Assembly (NCBI RefSeq): GCF_007860185.1
Contig: NZ_SJPY01000004.1
Span: 372,001-436,000 of the forward strand
Direction of reading: 5' to 3'
DNA: 64,000 bases
Origin: Novipirellula aureliae
Lineage (GTDB): Bacteria > Planctomycetota > Planctomycetia > Pirellulales > Pirellulaceae
Shown here: one piece after another, positions 43,012-52,553 of the stretch
How positions within the stretch are numbered: the stretch's first letter is position 1
Layout: each line of letters begins with the position of its first letter
Notes under the pieces: generated by a model
What the model saw: the letters and a program-made list of their open reading frames with translations, nothing else
The model's database searches: none
Told to the model about the DNA's origin: nothing
Program-made: the position numbers and the translations under genes

Positions 43012-44748
43012 TTAATCGGTCAAAACCGTTGCGATCTCTTGAAAGAACTTCGGAGACCACTCGGCGCTGCCGGGACCACTTTGCTTGCGCACTTGCACCA
43101 CGACAAGCTCCTGGTCAGGATCGATGAGAAAAATGCAGCCTGAAAACGAGCCGTGCCCTAAGGTATTCGGCCCGAATAACAAGTCTTCGTCGTGTTTCGA
43201 ATCCCGTGGCGCATCGGGCTTGAGATGCCGCTGGTAGTGAATGCCAATTCCTTCCACGGCCGTGTCGCCATGACCGGCGACTTGCAACGGCCGCGGCAAG
43301 AGTCGCTCAAAGGTTCCTGGATGAATGAACTGCTGCGCCCCGTAGCTGCCCCCGTTGGCCATCCACTGACCCAAGAGCCCCAACTCCATCGCGGTGAACT
43401 CCCCAGAGGAACTGGCGTTACCCATCCGCACATCGCCGAAATGGAGTGGACGGAAAAGGTGCTCGTCGTAGAGCTTCGCGGCGTTCTTGCCGACGACGAT
43501 CTCCATCGCCTTGGCCACCAACTCATACCCCAGTCCGCAGTAGGAGTATTTCACGCCTGGTTCGTTCACATCGATCCCGTTAAGCACGATGTTTTCCAGG
43601 TGTGCCGTATGCATGTCACCTAGCTCGCCGTGCCCCGACAATCCGCTCGTGTGAGTAAAGCATTGTCGGAAAGTGGGGACGTGTGAACCTTGATTGCGAA
43701 AATCGGGGAAAACAGTGGCTAACGAATCATCCAGGTCGATGAGTCCTTGGTCAAGAAACTGGCTGAACACAATCGCGGTGATCGTCTTGGTGATCGAAGC
43801 GACCCAGCAGCGATAGTCGCGGCCAATCGGTTGCCCCGCAGCATCCTTGCCGAAAGCTTCATGAGTGACGATCACGCCGTGGCGGGCGATGAGCGTCACA
43901 AACGGCTCGCCGGAATCCTTGGCCCAGGCGTGACAGACAGCGTCGATTCGGGCTTTGGCGTCAGCCGTCACGCCAGCTTGTTCGGTCGAACCGTCACGTA
44001 GTATCGGAGCAGGCGGATCCAAGTGTCTGGGCGGCTCCAATGCACGTACCTGGTCCTGTAACCCTTGGAGTTTGAGCTTCAGCGCTAAGTGGCATTCATC
44101 ATTGCGGACCGCTGTCGATTCGATGTACGTTGCCGGGCGTCCCAGCGGCTCAATCTCGGTAAGTCCAGCCACGAGGACCGCCCCTTGTTCGCTGCCGAGC
44201 ACGGTTCTTACCAGTGCGTCGTTTGCCAAGCGGACGATTTCGGTCTCGTGTTCTCGGAGTACGGCTGTCGCGTCCGGGCCAGGAAAGTTGGGAAATGCAA
44301 CCGTCAAGTCTGGCAGGACGAAATTGGGGAGCTGCTCTGGCAAGGCATAGAAAGTTCGCGAACGTCGAATCGGGGTGCCGTTCGGGGCAGTCCCTTCGAT
44401 CCAGGCGAGCCAGCGACCGGGCGCATTGGGTTCGGGTGACTCGTTGAGTTCCGCATTGAACCAACGAACTCGCAACGGCTCATTGCCCCCCAGTCGGCGC
44501 ACCGTTTCGACATCGCGCCACAGAACTCGGGGCGTCTCGCCGAGCTTGAAAATCCAACTGGCGGACTTCGCCAACATCAGTTCCTGCGACTGAAATTCCC
44601 GCCGCTCTTCCCGTTTGCGATTATCCGCGAGCTCCGTCATCATGGTGGTCAGACTCACGATGAGCAGCAGTGGCGAGATCCTTACCAGACTCCAATACAA
44701 GGTCATACCTATATTCTCCAACCAGCCTCGATCCCTAGCAATGGCCAC
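43012..44748 (-). CDS. Beta-lactamase-fold serine hydrolase with unusual N-terminal region
   Basis: A 578-residue protein. After a short cytoplasmic start and one transmembrane segment (about 15-35), residues 40-260 form a region I do not recognise. The C-terminal 300 residues are a class C beta-lactamase/esterase-type domain with SITK at 318-321 (nucleophile and lysine), YSY at 401-403, and GHGSFSG in place of the usual KTG. The fold is used by esterases, D-aminopeptidases and cell-wall enzymes, so antibiotic resistance should not be assumed. The Met at residue 15 is an alternative start. The gene converges with nothing nearby and follows the 84-bp array. Confidence 0.8.
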   Translation of the reverse strand: MAIARDRGWLENIGMTLYWSLVRISPLLLIVSLTTMMTELADNRKREERREFQSQELMLAKSASWIFKLGETPRVLWRDVETVRRLGGNEPLRVRWFNAELNESPEPNAPGRWLAWIEGTAPNGTPIRRSRTFYALPEQLPNFVLPDLTVAFPNFPGPDATAVLREHETEIVRLANDALVRTVLGSEQGAVLVAGLTEIEPLGRPATYIESTAVRNDECHLALKLKLQGLQDQVRALEPPRHLDPPAPILRDGSTEQAGVTADAKARIDAVCHAWAKDSGEPFVTLIARHGVIVTHEAFGKDAAGQPIGRDYRCWVASITKTITAIVFSQFLDQGLIDLDDSLATVFPDFRNQGSHVPTFRQCFTHTSGLSGHGELGDMHTAHLENIVLNGIDVNEPGVKYSYCGLGYELVAKAMEIVVGKNAAKLYDEHLFRPLHFGDVRMGNASSSGEFTAMELGLLGQWMANGGSYGAQQFIHPGTFERLLPRPLQVAGHGDTAVEGIGIHYQRHLKPDAPRDSKHDEDLLFGPNTLGHGSFSGCIFLIDPDQELVVVQVRKQSGPGSAEWSPKFFQEIATVLTD

Positions 44749-44920
44749 GTCACCTGCAAGCTGGTGGCGTGACTCCTGTGATTGGCAATACCATTTCCGG
44801 ACGGTTCGTTTCTAGAGCTGGCCACCCGACCCCGCCACCCGAACCTGTTCACGAACCCATTCACGAAATCCACGGCGACCTCTCGTAAACGTGAGCGAAC
44901 GAAGCTCTTTTTCGAACACT

Positions 44921-45766
44921 TTATTCGGGAGAATCCAATTTGGTCTTGCTAAAGTCAGCGTCCGTCAAACCAACATTCAATTGTAGATTGACGTAGGTAT
45001 ACTCTTCAATCAGAGGTGGCTCCATGCCTTCCCGTTCTGGCCAATCGTGTACCGTGATCCGAATGGGTACGTGTAGCGTGTCGTCGAAAAACAGGCTCGC
45101 TTTGTGGAACTCGACTCCGTCAACTCGATTGGGGTGAACCACCTGAATGTGAGTGCAAACTCGATCCTTTACCTTGGCTTTACGAAAATAGGACACTTTT
45201 GTATTTGTTGCATCGGGATCGTTTTCCATGTCGTTCGTAACGAGTTCGATGAGCCGTTGGATCATCTTGTCGAATCCAAGGTCCGTGATCGGATAGTTGC
45301 TTTCCCGCTTCGCAGCCGAGCCGTGCGGATCGATTTCGAGTTTCACATAATTGAACGAAAGTCCGCCCTTACGGACTAGCATCATTCCATTGTTCTTGCC
45401 CTCAACGTACAAGACTTTGCGTCCCCTCAAACTGCTTGGCGCCAGATAATTTAGGAACACCGCCATTGGGCGATCGGTACGACCACCATCGCTCGGTGCA
45501 CAACGCATCTGAACCTGAATACACTGTGCCTTCTGAAGTTCACCATTCATCCGTTCGCGTTTAAAAATATAACACGAGTAATCGCGTATATTTTTCTCAA
45601 TGTAGTCGCAATGAAGATTGGCGTAGCGCAAGGGCTCCAAGAGAGGATGCGTGTCGGTTGTGGGTTCTTTCGATGCTATTTCATCTGCGGGCGCATTGGC
45701 GATCAAACCAAACATACAGAAAATCGTCGCCAAGCCAGAGAGCAAATGCTGACCAAACTGATTCAT
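44921..45766 (-). CDS. Secreted DUF1571 protein
   Basis: A 281-residue protein from ATG 45766. A signal peptide (LSGLATIFCMFGLIANAPA) ends near ADEIAS. The mature protein has LEPLRYANLHCDYIEKNIRD, YSCYIFKRERMNGELQ, RGRKVLYVEGKNNGMMLVRK and VHPNRVDGVEFHKASLFFDD, typical of DUF1571, a planctomycetal outer-membrane-lipoprotein-carrier-like beta fold. The function is unknown. The frame opens at 45823, but the first 19 residues are not conserved. It is divergent from the porin gene at 46182. Confidence 0.8.
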   Translation of the reverse strand: MNQFGQHLLSGLATIFCMFGLIANAPADEIASKEPTTDTHPLLEPLRYANLHCDYIEKNIRDYSCYIFKRERMNGELQKAQCIQVQMRCAPSDGGRTDRPMAVFLNYLAPSSLRGRKVLYVEGKNNGMMLVRKGGLSFNYVKLEIDPHGSAAKRESNYPITDLGFDKMIQRLIELVTNDMENDPDATNTKVSYFRKAKVKDRVCTHIQVVHPNRVDGVEFHKASLFFDDTLHVPIRITVHDWPEREGMEPPLIEEYTYVNLQLNVGLTDADFSKTKLDSPE

Positions 45767-46181
45767 GAATACAGCCCCCCTACTTCCGAAAAGTTGTCCG
45801 AGTTCGCGCTGGACGGGGATCAAACCATGCTGCCGCCTGAAGAATCAGCAATCGATCGACACCTCTCACGCTCTAAACACACGCGTCGTGAAGCAAGTGG
45901 TTTCCCGCACTCGCAATCCTATACGCGAATGTCATGGCACCTGAGCAGAGATTTCAATAAAAATGATATTGCGTCACCAGCTAGGATCGGTTGCATCGAT
46001 CAATCAAAGTTTGACGCTGTTTCGATGCGCCCGATTTCAATCGTCACCGCTCAAACGGCTAATCGACATAAGCGTTAAAGTCAAGCCTATCGAATAGGTT
46101 GTTCCAGTCCAGCCTTTCAGAACGGTTGAGCGTTGATTTCGGATTCTGACGAATATCGCCGATAAATGGTCTGTTGCTTCT
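45767..46181. other. Divergent intergenic region, no feature seen
   Basis: About 415 bp between the divergently transcribed DUF1571 and porin genes. Both promoters must lie here, but I find no convincing box, repeat or RNA. Open frames crossing it have no codon bias. Confidence 0.4.
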
Positions 46182-47642
46182 TTGTCGCCTTCGAGGGTGG
46201 TTCCAGCTTTGCGAGTATTGACACTAGCCTTTCTGACATGCGTCCTGATGCGGTACACGATCGCATCCGACGGCGGGTTGGTGGACTTGCAGTCGGAAGA
46301 CTTTATCGGCTACATCGATGTGGCCCCCGTCACAGTTCCCGGCACAGTTCCTAACAGCGAGGGTCCGTCGGATAGCCGATCTGTATGGGAGACACCACCG
46401 AACGATGCCATGAATACGGTAAGTCAGCTTGACTGGCTCGACCGCACCAAAGTTGGCTACGACGACGGTTTTATGATCGCGAGCACTGACGATTTGGACT
46501 TAGACACGGGACGTTATCCGTTCAAAATAAAACTGAACGGCTGGGGCCAGTTACGACACACGATCTCAAATTTCGCCCCCCCCAATCTCGATCTGAATCA
46601 ATTCCAACTCAAACGAGGACGCCTCGTTTTTTCTGGCACCGCGTTCAATCCTGACTTCTCCTATTACCTGCAACTCGATGGTCGCAGCAGTAGCGGCGAC
46701 AACGTGCGACTGATTGACTACTATTTGAATTACGATTTTGGTCACACCATTTGGGCATTAGATCCCGGAACGATTGGCTTTCGAACAGGCAAGTACAAGA
46801 TGCCGTTCTCGATGGCACGCGGGATGACGGGACGTGAATTCGAATTCACGGATCGGTCGATGGCCAGCATGTTCTTCGACGTCAACCGCAGTTTTGCCTG
46901 GGGGCTCTATGGACAGCTAGAGCTGTTCCAAAAGCCGGTCTCTTGGGAGACCGCCATCTTCAACGGCTTGGTAACCGGCGGTGCGGAGACGGGAAGTAGT
47001 GGAACATTGGATAACAATTTCGCGTACTCAGGTCGGATTTCGACCAATCTCACTGGCGATTGGGGCCAGAGTGAGTTGGCCGATTTTGAGATACATCAAC
47101 GTCTAGCAATGCGTGTAGGATGCGGATTTGCTTCCTCGGTAATCGACCGTAGTGGAAGTACCGAATTCGACAGCCTTCGCGTCGTTGACTCGGGAAGCAC
47201 GCTCGCTAGTATCCTTCCCGCTGACGTCGATAGCTACTCCGCCTCGCTTTACTCCGTCGACACGTCACTGAAATACCGAGGTTGGTCTTCGACACTGGAA
47301 TATTACTTTCGCAACGTGACCGACATCACCGGACCGTCGTCCGTTCCCAATCTGTTCGACCATGGCTTTTGGTTCCAACTTGGTTACTTTGTGATCCCAC
47401 GAAAATTGGAGTTGCTCACCAGGTGGTCACGCGTTGATGGAAACTCCGGATCGCTTGGGGAACAAGATCAGAGTGCTGAAGAAATAGCGGGTGGATTGGC
47501 TTGGTACTTCCGAGGAAATCAAGCCAAACTTGTTGTCGATGCGACACACCTCGATGGAGCACCGATTGACTCTTCATCGCTCGATATCACTCCAGGCGAT
47601 GTGGGGTGGCTCTTTCGGTCTCAGATTCAGTTCAGCTTTTAA
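46182..47642 (+). CDS. Phosphate-selective porin O/P-like outer-membrane protein
   Basis: A 486-residue beta-barrel protein of the OprP/OprO family. The N-terminus is a hydrophobic signal (VLTLAFLTCVLM). Family features include KLNGWGQLRHTISNFAPPN, LKRGRLVFSGTAFNPDFSYYLQ and GFRTGKYKMPFSMARGMTG, with the aromatic C-terminal phenylalanine expected for outer-membrane barrel proteins. OprP takes up phosphate and OprO pyrophosphate; many relatives have other anions or unknown substrates. The frame starts at a TTG (46182); a GTG at 46197 is an alternative and gives a signal peptide of normal form. Confidence 0.85.
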   Translation: MSPSRVVPALRVLTLAFLTCVLMRYTIASDGGLVDLQSEDFIGYIDVAPVTVPGTVPNSEGPSDSRSVWETPPNDAMNTVSQLDWLDRTKVGYDDGFMIASTDDLDLDTGRYPFKIKLNGWGQLRHTISNFAPPNLDLNQFQLKRGRLVFSGTAFNPDFSYYLQLDGRSSSGDNVRLIDYYLNYDFGHTIWALDPGTIGFRTGKYKMPFSMARGMTGREFEFTDRSMASMFFDVNRSFAWGLYGQLELFQKPVSWETAIFNGLVTGGAETGSSGTLDNNFAYSGRISTNLTGDWGQSELADFEIHQRLAMRVGCGFASSVIDRSGSTEFDSLRVVDSGSTLASILPADVDSYSASLYSVDTSLKYRGWSSTLEYYFRNVTDITGPSSVPNLFDHGFWFQLGYFVIPRKLELLTRWSRVDGNSGSLGEQDQSAEEIAGGLAWYFRGNQAKLVVDATHLDGAPIDSSSLDITPGDVGWLFRSQIQFSF

Positions 47643-48158
47643 ACGGCTCTTCCCGAGAATCGGTAGGAGACATTTCAAAACGGTGGAAGGACGCGAACGA
47701 CATCCCGTGTGGCTACGATACAACCGCGACTTGCGTGAATCGACTTTACCATCGCTGCCCTCGTTACGTTCCTCTTTCGCTCCATCGCATCGGCCCAAAA
47801 CGAGCACGCCTTTCCTGCCCCTACTCACACGATGCTAGGCAAGGTCACCGCGGTGGAACGAGCCACCGCGCCAACAACGGACGCACAACTTGCCGCATTA
47901 GCAATCGTAAGGCAAAAGAGAGCCTGTGGGTTCTGTGGCCTGCTAAATCAATCGAAAAGCTAGGTATTTTCATGAAATGAAATGCCATATCGTGTTGCCC
48001 GGCAGCGACGGTAGATCCGGATTCGGTCCATGCTGGACGGCTCGAAGAACGAATTATACGATGGGGATCGTGGACGCGCTGAAGCTGCCTTTATCTCCTT
48101 GGCAAATGGATGGTAAAGGTTTCACATCAAGTTTGATAACCAAAGGTCGGCACCAGAA
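47643..48158. other. Intergenic region, one hairpin only
   Basis: I see no gene; two short open frames lack any recognizable pattern. CGCGGTGG and CCACCGCG near 47850-47875 form an 8-bp stem with a 6-base loop, without a T-run after it. It might end the porin transcript but is weak evidence. Confidence 0.4.
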
Positions 48159-48905
48159 ATGAAGGAAAACTCACTCGTGATGCCGTGCCCTAAAGTACTA
48201 TCGATTCAGGTCGGCCGACCGCAACACTTCGACGATGTCGACTCGCCAGCGAACCGCCCGATGAAACCATGGACGTCTGGCATCGTCAAACAACTCGTCA
48301 ATGGCCCAGTAATGGTTCGCTGCACGAACATCGACGGCGACGAACAAGCGGACCTCGTTCATCATGGTGGCGTCGACAAAGCCGTGTTGGCCTATTCTGT
48401 GCTGCACTACGCTTTTTGGAAAACACAGCACCAGGAAGTTGAATGGCAAGCTGGATGCTTTGGTGAAAACTTGACCCTCGATGGGGTCACCGAAGCGGAC
48501 GTTTGTATTGGCGACCAGTTCGAAATCGGCTCCTGTGTGCTGCAGATTTCACAACCGCGGCAACCATGTTGGAAACTATCACGACGTTGGAATCTTCCTA
48601 AACTTGCCGTTCAAGTTCAGCAAACGCGGCGGACCGGATGGTATCTTCGCGTGATCAAAGAAGGTGTCATTGAAGCAGGCCAAACGATGCGATTGGTCGA
48701 GCGTCCCTATCCACGATGGACCATTGAGAAGGCAAATTCGATCATGTTCGCAAAGCCGCGTGATCCGGTTCAAGACCAGGCGTTGGCAGAATGCACAGCG
48801 TTATCCGCATCGTGGCGTGAGACACTGGGACAACGATCACTGCGTAGTAACGAACAGATCCTCCAAAGCGAGAAAAGGCGGTTATCGGAGGATCCCTTTC
48901 GATGA
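48159..48905 (+). CDS. MOSC domain protein (YiiM-like)
   Basis: A 248-residue protein with a MOSC beta-barrel and C-terminal 3-alpha domain as in YiiM. Typical stretches are DLVHHGGVDKAVLAYSVLHY, GCFGENLTLDGVTEADVCIG, and ISQPRQPCWKL with the conserved cysteine expected to bind the molybdenum cofactor. It may reduce N-hydroxylated bases or similar compounds. ATG 48159 and ATG 48180 are both possible; the second (MPCPKVLSIQVGR) looks closer to the family start. The gene for MoaC, a molybdenum cofactor enzyme, lies at 60971 but is not linked. Confidence 0.88.
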   Translation: MKENSLVMPCPKVLSIQVGRPQHFDDVDSPANRPMKPWTSGIVKQLVNGPVMVRCTNIDGDEQADLVHHGGVDKAVLAYSVLHYAFWKTQHQEVEWQAGCFGENLTLDGVTEADVCIGDQFEIGSCVLQISQPRQPCWKLSRRWNLPKLAVQVQQTRRTGWYLRVIKEGVIEAGQTMRLVERPYPRWTIEKANSIMFAKPRDPVQDQALAECTALSASWRETLGQRSLRSNEQILQSEKRRLSEDPFR

Positions 48906-48968
48906 GGTCCGGATGTCGATGCTTCCGTTATCCCTCAACTTGAAGTGATCGAAACGTTGCGGAGACAC

Positions 48969-49045
48969 GTATCTTGCCCCAGTCAGCTGCGGCTGGAAGC
49001 CACAGCCACGTGATCCCGCACCCTAAAGTCAAATCTGGACAAAGC
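48969..49045 (-). repeat. MITE-like element, half copy D
   Basis: On the minus strand the segment starts CGTGCTTTGTCCAGATTTGA and keeps AGGGTGCGGGATCACGTGG, GGCTTCCAGCCGCAGC and GGGGCAAGAT, then ends; the right half of the element is missing. It shares its start with copy C. Confidence 0.7.
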
Positions 49046-49064
49046 ACGAGGGTCGCCAATCAAA

Positions 49065-49973
49065 CTAAAGTTTTCGCATTTTTAGTTTGCGGATTTCGGA
49101 GTCGGTTTGGTAGGAGGCGATGCCAAGAGGTTCGCACAAATCCATCTCCAATCGGGTGCTAAACTGGCGTTCTTCACGCGGTTGTGCAAAATGCAATTGG
49201 TCGTCGATCCAGTAAGAGATCGCCTTCTCATCCACGCGGACTCGGACGCGATACCAGCGATTCTTTTCGAATTCGATGTAACTGGTCGACGGATTTTCTG
49301 ACGCGTCCGCTCCGTCGATGCTGCTCAGACCGACCACACCTCCACCCCAACCGCCAAGCACCAAACTGACGACGCTCTCTCCAACCGGGAAGGTCAGAGC
49401 ACAAAAAAAATCATGACCATCGGTCCGCCGGGCTTCAAAAATAATTTCGTAATTTTCACGCAGTAGCGGCCCCGCCCAGCGGACGCCCGTGATGGGGTCT
49501 CCAGCGGCCAATTTGACGACGTTTCCTTTGATTTCGACGGCCCCCGCACCCGGAAAATCACTGATGACCCACGAATCCTTCAGCTCGGTCCAGTCGGTGG
49601 GCTTCCCGTTTGACGTCTTTTTTGCATCTTCTTTGTCAGCATCCTTCACCTGCGGTATCGCTACAACCGATCCAGAAGGTACATCGGATACATCCGTTTC
49701 GGTGGGGGTCTGCGCGGCTAGATCGCGAGCGGAACCCATGAACACAAGGCTGGACAACGCTAGCAAAACAAGAAAACGCCACTGATCCCAAGGCCCACGC
49801 CGCAGTTTGACGGATCCCCAGGCTCCTGGCAGGGGGCCCAATCGATTGCAGGCAGCTTGCTGGCGAGCGTGGTGCTCGCGAAACCAGGGTCTGAGAAGCC
49901 GTGCGTGCCCAGACAGCAGTCGGGGAGCGAGTGGATGAAGAAAAAGTCGATTTTCGAGAGAGACTATTGCCAT
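49065..49973 (-). CDS. Secreted DUF1080-like protein
   Basis: A 302-residue protein with an internal hydrophobic segment (WRFLVLLALSSLVFMG, about residues 65-80) that reads as signal peptide, preceded by a long Arg/His-rich stretch that may be untranslated. The mature part holds a jelly-roll domain with WVISDFPGAGAVEIKGNVVK, NYEIIFEARRTDGHDFFCAL and RWYRVRVRVDEKAISYWIDD, in the style of DUF1080/3-keto-disaccharide hydrolase or laminin-G-like folds common in planctomycetes. Function may be carbohydrate binding or hydrolysis. The true start is uncertain; ATG 49973 is the only clear ATG. Confidence 0.65.
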   Translation of the reverse strand: MAIVSLENRLFLHPLAPRLLSGHARLLRPWFREHHARQQAACNRLGPLPGAWGSVKLRRGPWDQWRFLVLLALSSLVFMGSARDLAAQTPTETDVSDVPSGSVVAIPQVKDADKEDAKKTSNGKPTDWTELKDSWVISDFPGAGAVEIKGNVVKLAAGDPITGVRWAGPLLRENYEIIFEARRTDGHDFFCALTFPVGESVVSLVLGGWGGGVVGLSSIDGADASENPSTSYIEFEKNRWYRVRVRVDEKAISYWIDDQLHFAQPREERQFSTRLEMDLCEPLGIASYQTDSEIRKLKMRKL

Positions 49974-50015
49974 TTTTGTGCCGCTGGGCTTGATACACGA
50001 GGAAATGAGGTCAGT

Positions 50016-50510
50016 ATGTCAACGATTGAGTATTATCCGAATCAAGAAACAACCATGCAATCGATCACAAGAAAAACGATTTTCGGCGTCCGGTTGGCCT
50101 TTGCCGCCCTCGTACTCTATTGGTTACTCATCTTTTTGGGCACCCATTTGCCGACAAGGTCGATCGCGAATGTTCCGAAGATCAACGATAAGCTGATTCA
50201 TTTTACCATGTTTGCCGGTCTCGGTTTCCTACTCTGTTACATCACAACGTCTCGACGATTACTGCCTCGGTTCGGCCGCATTGTTGTCGTCGGGCTGATT
50301 TATGCGGCCGCCGACGAATGGTCGCAAGGCTTCGTTCGAGGCCGAACGACCGATGTTCACGATTTTCTTGCCGACGCCTGTGGTCTGATTGGTGCCGTGA
50401 TTCTGTACGCAGTCATTCGATACTTGTACTATCGTTTTCGATATGGTTCTCAAACACCTCAGCCACCGTGTTTTTCTGGCAACATCCTCGTCGAGCCGAC
50501 AGAGAGTTAG
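50016..50510 (+). CDS. VanZ-like integral membrane protein
   Basis: A 164-residue protein with about four transmembrane segments. The DKLIHFTMFAGLGFLL motif and the EWSQGFVRGRTTDVHDFLAD motif are typical of the VanZ family. VanZ of the vancomycin cluster gives low-level teicoplanin resistance, but most members are of unknown function and may affect the envelope. ATG 50016 and ATG 50055 are likely starts; the frame opens further upstream over the divergent gene. The epimerase gene follows on the same strand 25 bases after the stop. Confidence 0.8.
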   Translation: MSTIEYYPNQETTMQSITRKTIFGVRLAFAALVLYWLLIFLGTHLPTRSIANVPKINDKLIHFTMFAGLGFLLCYITTSRRLLPRFGRIVVVGLIYAAADEWSQGFVRGRTTDVHDFLADACGLIGAVILYAVIRYLYYRFRYGSQTPQPPCFSGNILVEPTES

Positions 50511-50535
50511 TGGCTTGTCTACTCGATCCAAAATC

Positions 50536-51507
50536 ATGCGTGTTTTTGTTACCGGCGGGACCGGATTACTGGGAAACAATGTTCTACGGCAACTGGAAGC
50601 CGCTGGACATGAAAGCGTGGCTTTAGTCCGTCAACCCCCTGAGTCCAAAGTCTTTGCTGGACTGTCGACTCGTTTGGTCCACGGCGATTTGTTTTCGGAA
50701 GAGACGATCGATCGTGCGGTTGCCGATTGCGATGCCGTGGTCCACTCGGCAGCGCTCATTCATCTTGGCTGGACACGGCTTGCCGAATCGATGCGAATCA
50801 ATCGCGATGGAACCAAGGCGATTGTCGACGCGTGCATCAAGTACGATCGCAAACTGTTGCATGTTGGAACGGTCGATTCGATCGCGATCGGATCGAAACG
50901 AGCCCCGGCGAACGAATCGACGCCGATGACCAGCTCGACACAAAACATTCCCTGTAGCTACGTCGTGAGCAAGAAAGCCAGCGTGGAAACGGTTCTCGAT
51001 GGGGTCCGCCGCGGGCTGCGTGCGACGATCGTCCATCCCGGTTTCATGCTCGGCCCCTGGGATTGGAAGCCCAGTAGCGGACGAATGATTGTCGAAGTAA
51101 GCAAAGCGTGGCGTCCCTTCGCTCCACGCGGAGGAGCAAGTGTTTGCGACGTCCGTGATGTTGCCGCCGCGGTGATTGCGGGGATCGAGCATGCGTCTCA
51201 GGACGGTCGACAATATATCCTCGGCGGCCACAACATCACTTACTTTCAACTTTGGAAAGAGATTACTCGCCGTACCGGTACTCGCGGCCCGGTCACCCCG
51301 ACGGGCCCCCTTGCCTTGTGGGTGGCAGGAATCGTCGGCGATTTCAAGACGCGAATCACGAATCGCGAAAGCGATATCAACAGTGCCGCGATTCGTATGA
51401 GCAGCCTGTTCCATTGGTATGACAGCAGCCGAGCCGAAAACGAGCTCGGCTACCAGATTCGCGGGCTGGAGGAAACGCTTGATGACGCCATCCAGTGGAT
51501 CTGCTAG
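50536..51507 (+). CDS. NAD-dependent epimerase/dihydroflavonol reductase-like protein
   Basis: A 323-residue extended short-chain dehydrogenase. It begins MRVFVTGGTGLLGNNVLRQL (the NAD-binding GxxGxxG) and has the catalytic YVVSKK (YxxxK). HSAALIHLGWTRLAESMRIN and ATIVHPGFMLGPWDWKPSSG are typical of the dihydroflavonol-reductase/HpnA branch. HpnA-like members sit near hopanoid genes; others act on sugar nucleotides or sterols. The product's substrate cannot be deduced. Co-directional with the VanZ-like gene upstream. The frame opens at 50443 but ATG 50536 gives the family start. Confidence 0.82.
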   Translation: MRVFVTGGTGLLGNNVLRQLEAAGHESVALVRQPPESKVFAGLSTRLVHGDLFSEETIDRAVADCDAVVHSAALIHLGWTRLAESMRINRDGTKAIVDACIKYDRKLLHVGTVDSIAIGSKRAPANESTPMTSSTQNIPCSYVVSKKASVETVLDGVRRGLRATIVHPGFMLGPWDWKPSSGRMIVEVSKAWRPFAPRGGASVCDVRDVAAAVIAGIEHASQDGRQYILGGHNITYFQLWKEITRRTGTRGPVTPTGPLALWVAGIVGDFKTRITNRESDINSAAIRMSSLFHWYDSSRAENELGYQIRGLEETLDDAIQWIC

Positions 51508-51827
51508 CATTTTCACTTTGGCTTGTCAATCGGCCTGGAACCGCAATTTCACCTGGCAAATGTCGCGGTTTTACCAATCAGCATCTCGATTCCAAAACTT
51601 TCTATGGAGCGAAAATTAACATTAAAGGTTGTGGTAACAATTAGATGCTCGTGTTTTGGGAGTCCCAGAATACCAAAACCCCTCCGCATGGTGGGTTGCG
51701 GCAAAAAGCGCGAATTGACAAACCGTAGCATTCTCGATCAACCTATCGAACGTTAGGAATCTGCAGCTTGGAAGATTTCCAACGACGAACAAAAAGTGAC
51801 CAAGAACTAAATACCCCGAGAGTCTGA

Positions 51828-52553
51828 ATGTCCCGAGCGATGCTCGAAACGATCCGAGAAATGACACCCGCTATTTTGCCGAGCATTTTGTCAGGCGATT
51901 TCGGCGATATGAAATCGGAGATCCAACGGTTGACCGATGCCGGTGCTCCGATGTTTCACCTGGACGTCATGGATGGTCACTTCGTTCCCAACTTGACCTT
52001 CGGAATGCCGATGGTCGAAGGACTGAATCGGCACACGGAGTTGCCGCTTGACGTGCATTTGATGATTAGTGATCCGCTGCGATACGCCGAACCGATGGTG
52101 CGAGCGGGTGCGGATGTGTTGACGTTTCACGTCGAGGCGGTCGAGGATGCCGCTCATGTGGCAAAGGCGTTTCGTGATCTCGATATTGTGGTTGGCGTTG
52201 CTTTGGATCCAGAAACGCCCATCCGTGACTTGGAACCCTGCATCGATTTCGTTGACATGGTGTTGGTGATGAGTGTCAAAGCAGGGTTTGGCGGTCAATC
52301 GTTCGACCCCGTTTCGCTCGACAAGTTAAAACTGTTACGAGAAAACCATCCCGATTTATTGCTACAGATTGACGGGGGCATCAATCCGGAAACGATTACC
52401 CAGGCCCGACAAGCAGGCTGTGATTTGTTCGTCGTTGGGTCTGCGATCGTTTGTAGTGAAGATTACCGTGCTGCTTACGCCGAATTGGATCAAGCGCTCA
52501 AAGCGGTAAGTCATTCAACCGATCAAACCAGGAAAGGACAGGAGAAATCATGA
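51828..52553 (+). CDS. rpe: Ribulose-phosphate 3-epimerase
   Basis: A 241-residue TIM barrel that interconverts ribulose 5-phosphate and xylulose 5-phosphate in the pentose phosphate pathway. Catalytic and metal-binding stretches are all present: LPSILSGDFGDM, HLDVMDGHFVPNLTFG, VHLMISDP, VMSVKAGFGGQSF, and QIDGGINPETI. The upstream first residues (MSRAMLETIRE) are variable, so a later start at the Met of EMTPAIL is possible. Its TGA overlaps the ATG of the following gene as ATGA, so the two are translationally coupled. Confidence 0.95.
   Translation: MSRAMLETIREMTPAILPSILSGDFGDMKSEIQRLTDAGAPMFHLDVMDGHFVPNLTFGMPMVEGLNRHTELPLDVHLMISDPLRYAEPMVRAGADVLTFHVEAVEDAAHVAKAFRDLDIVVGVALDPETPIRDLEPCIDFVDMVLVMSVKAGFGGQSFDPVSLDKLKLLRENHPDLLLQIDGGINPETITQARQAGCDLFVVGSAIVCSEDYRAAYAELDQALKAVSHSTDQTRKGQEKS

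Noticed and set aside
43012-44748. Antibiotic-resistance beta-lactamase
   Set aside because: The SxxK fold is shared by many esterases and peptidases, and the KTG motif is missing; the fold alone does not support resistance.
47606-48162. 124-aa and 61-aa open frames after the porin gene
   Set aside because: No ribosome-binding site, no motif and no codon bias; the first overlaps the porin end.
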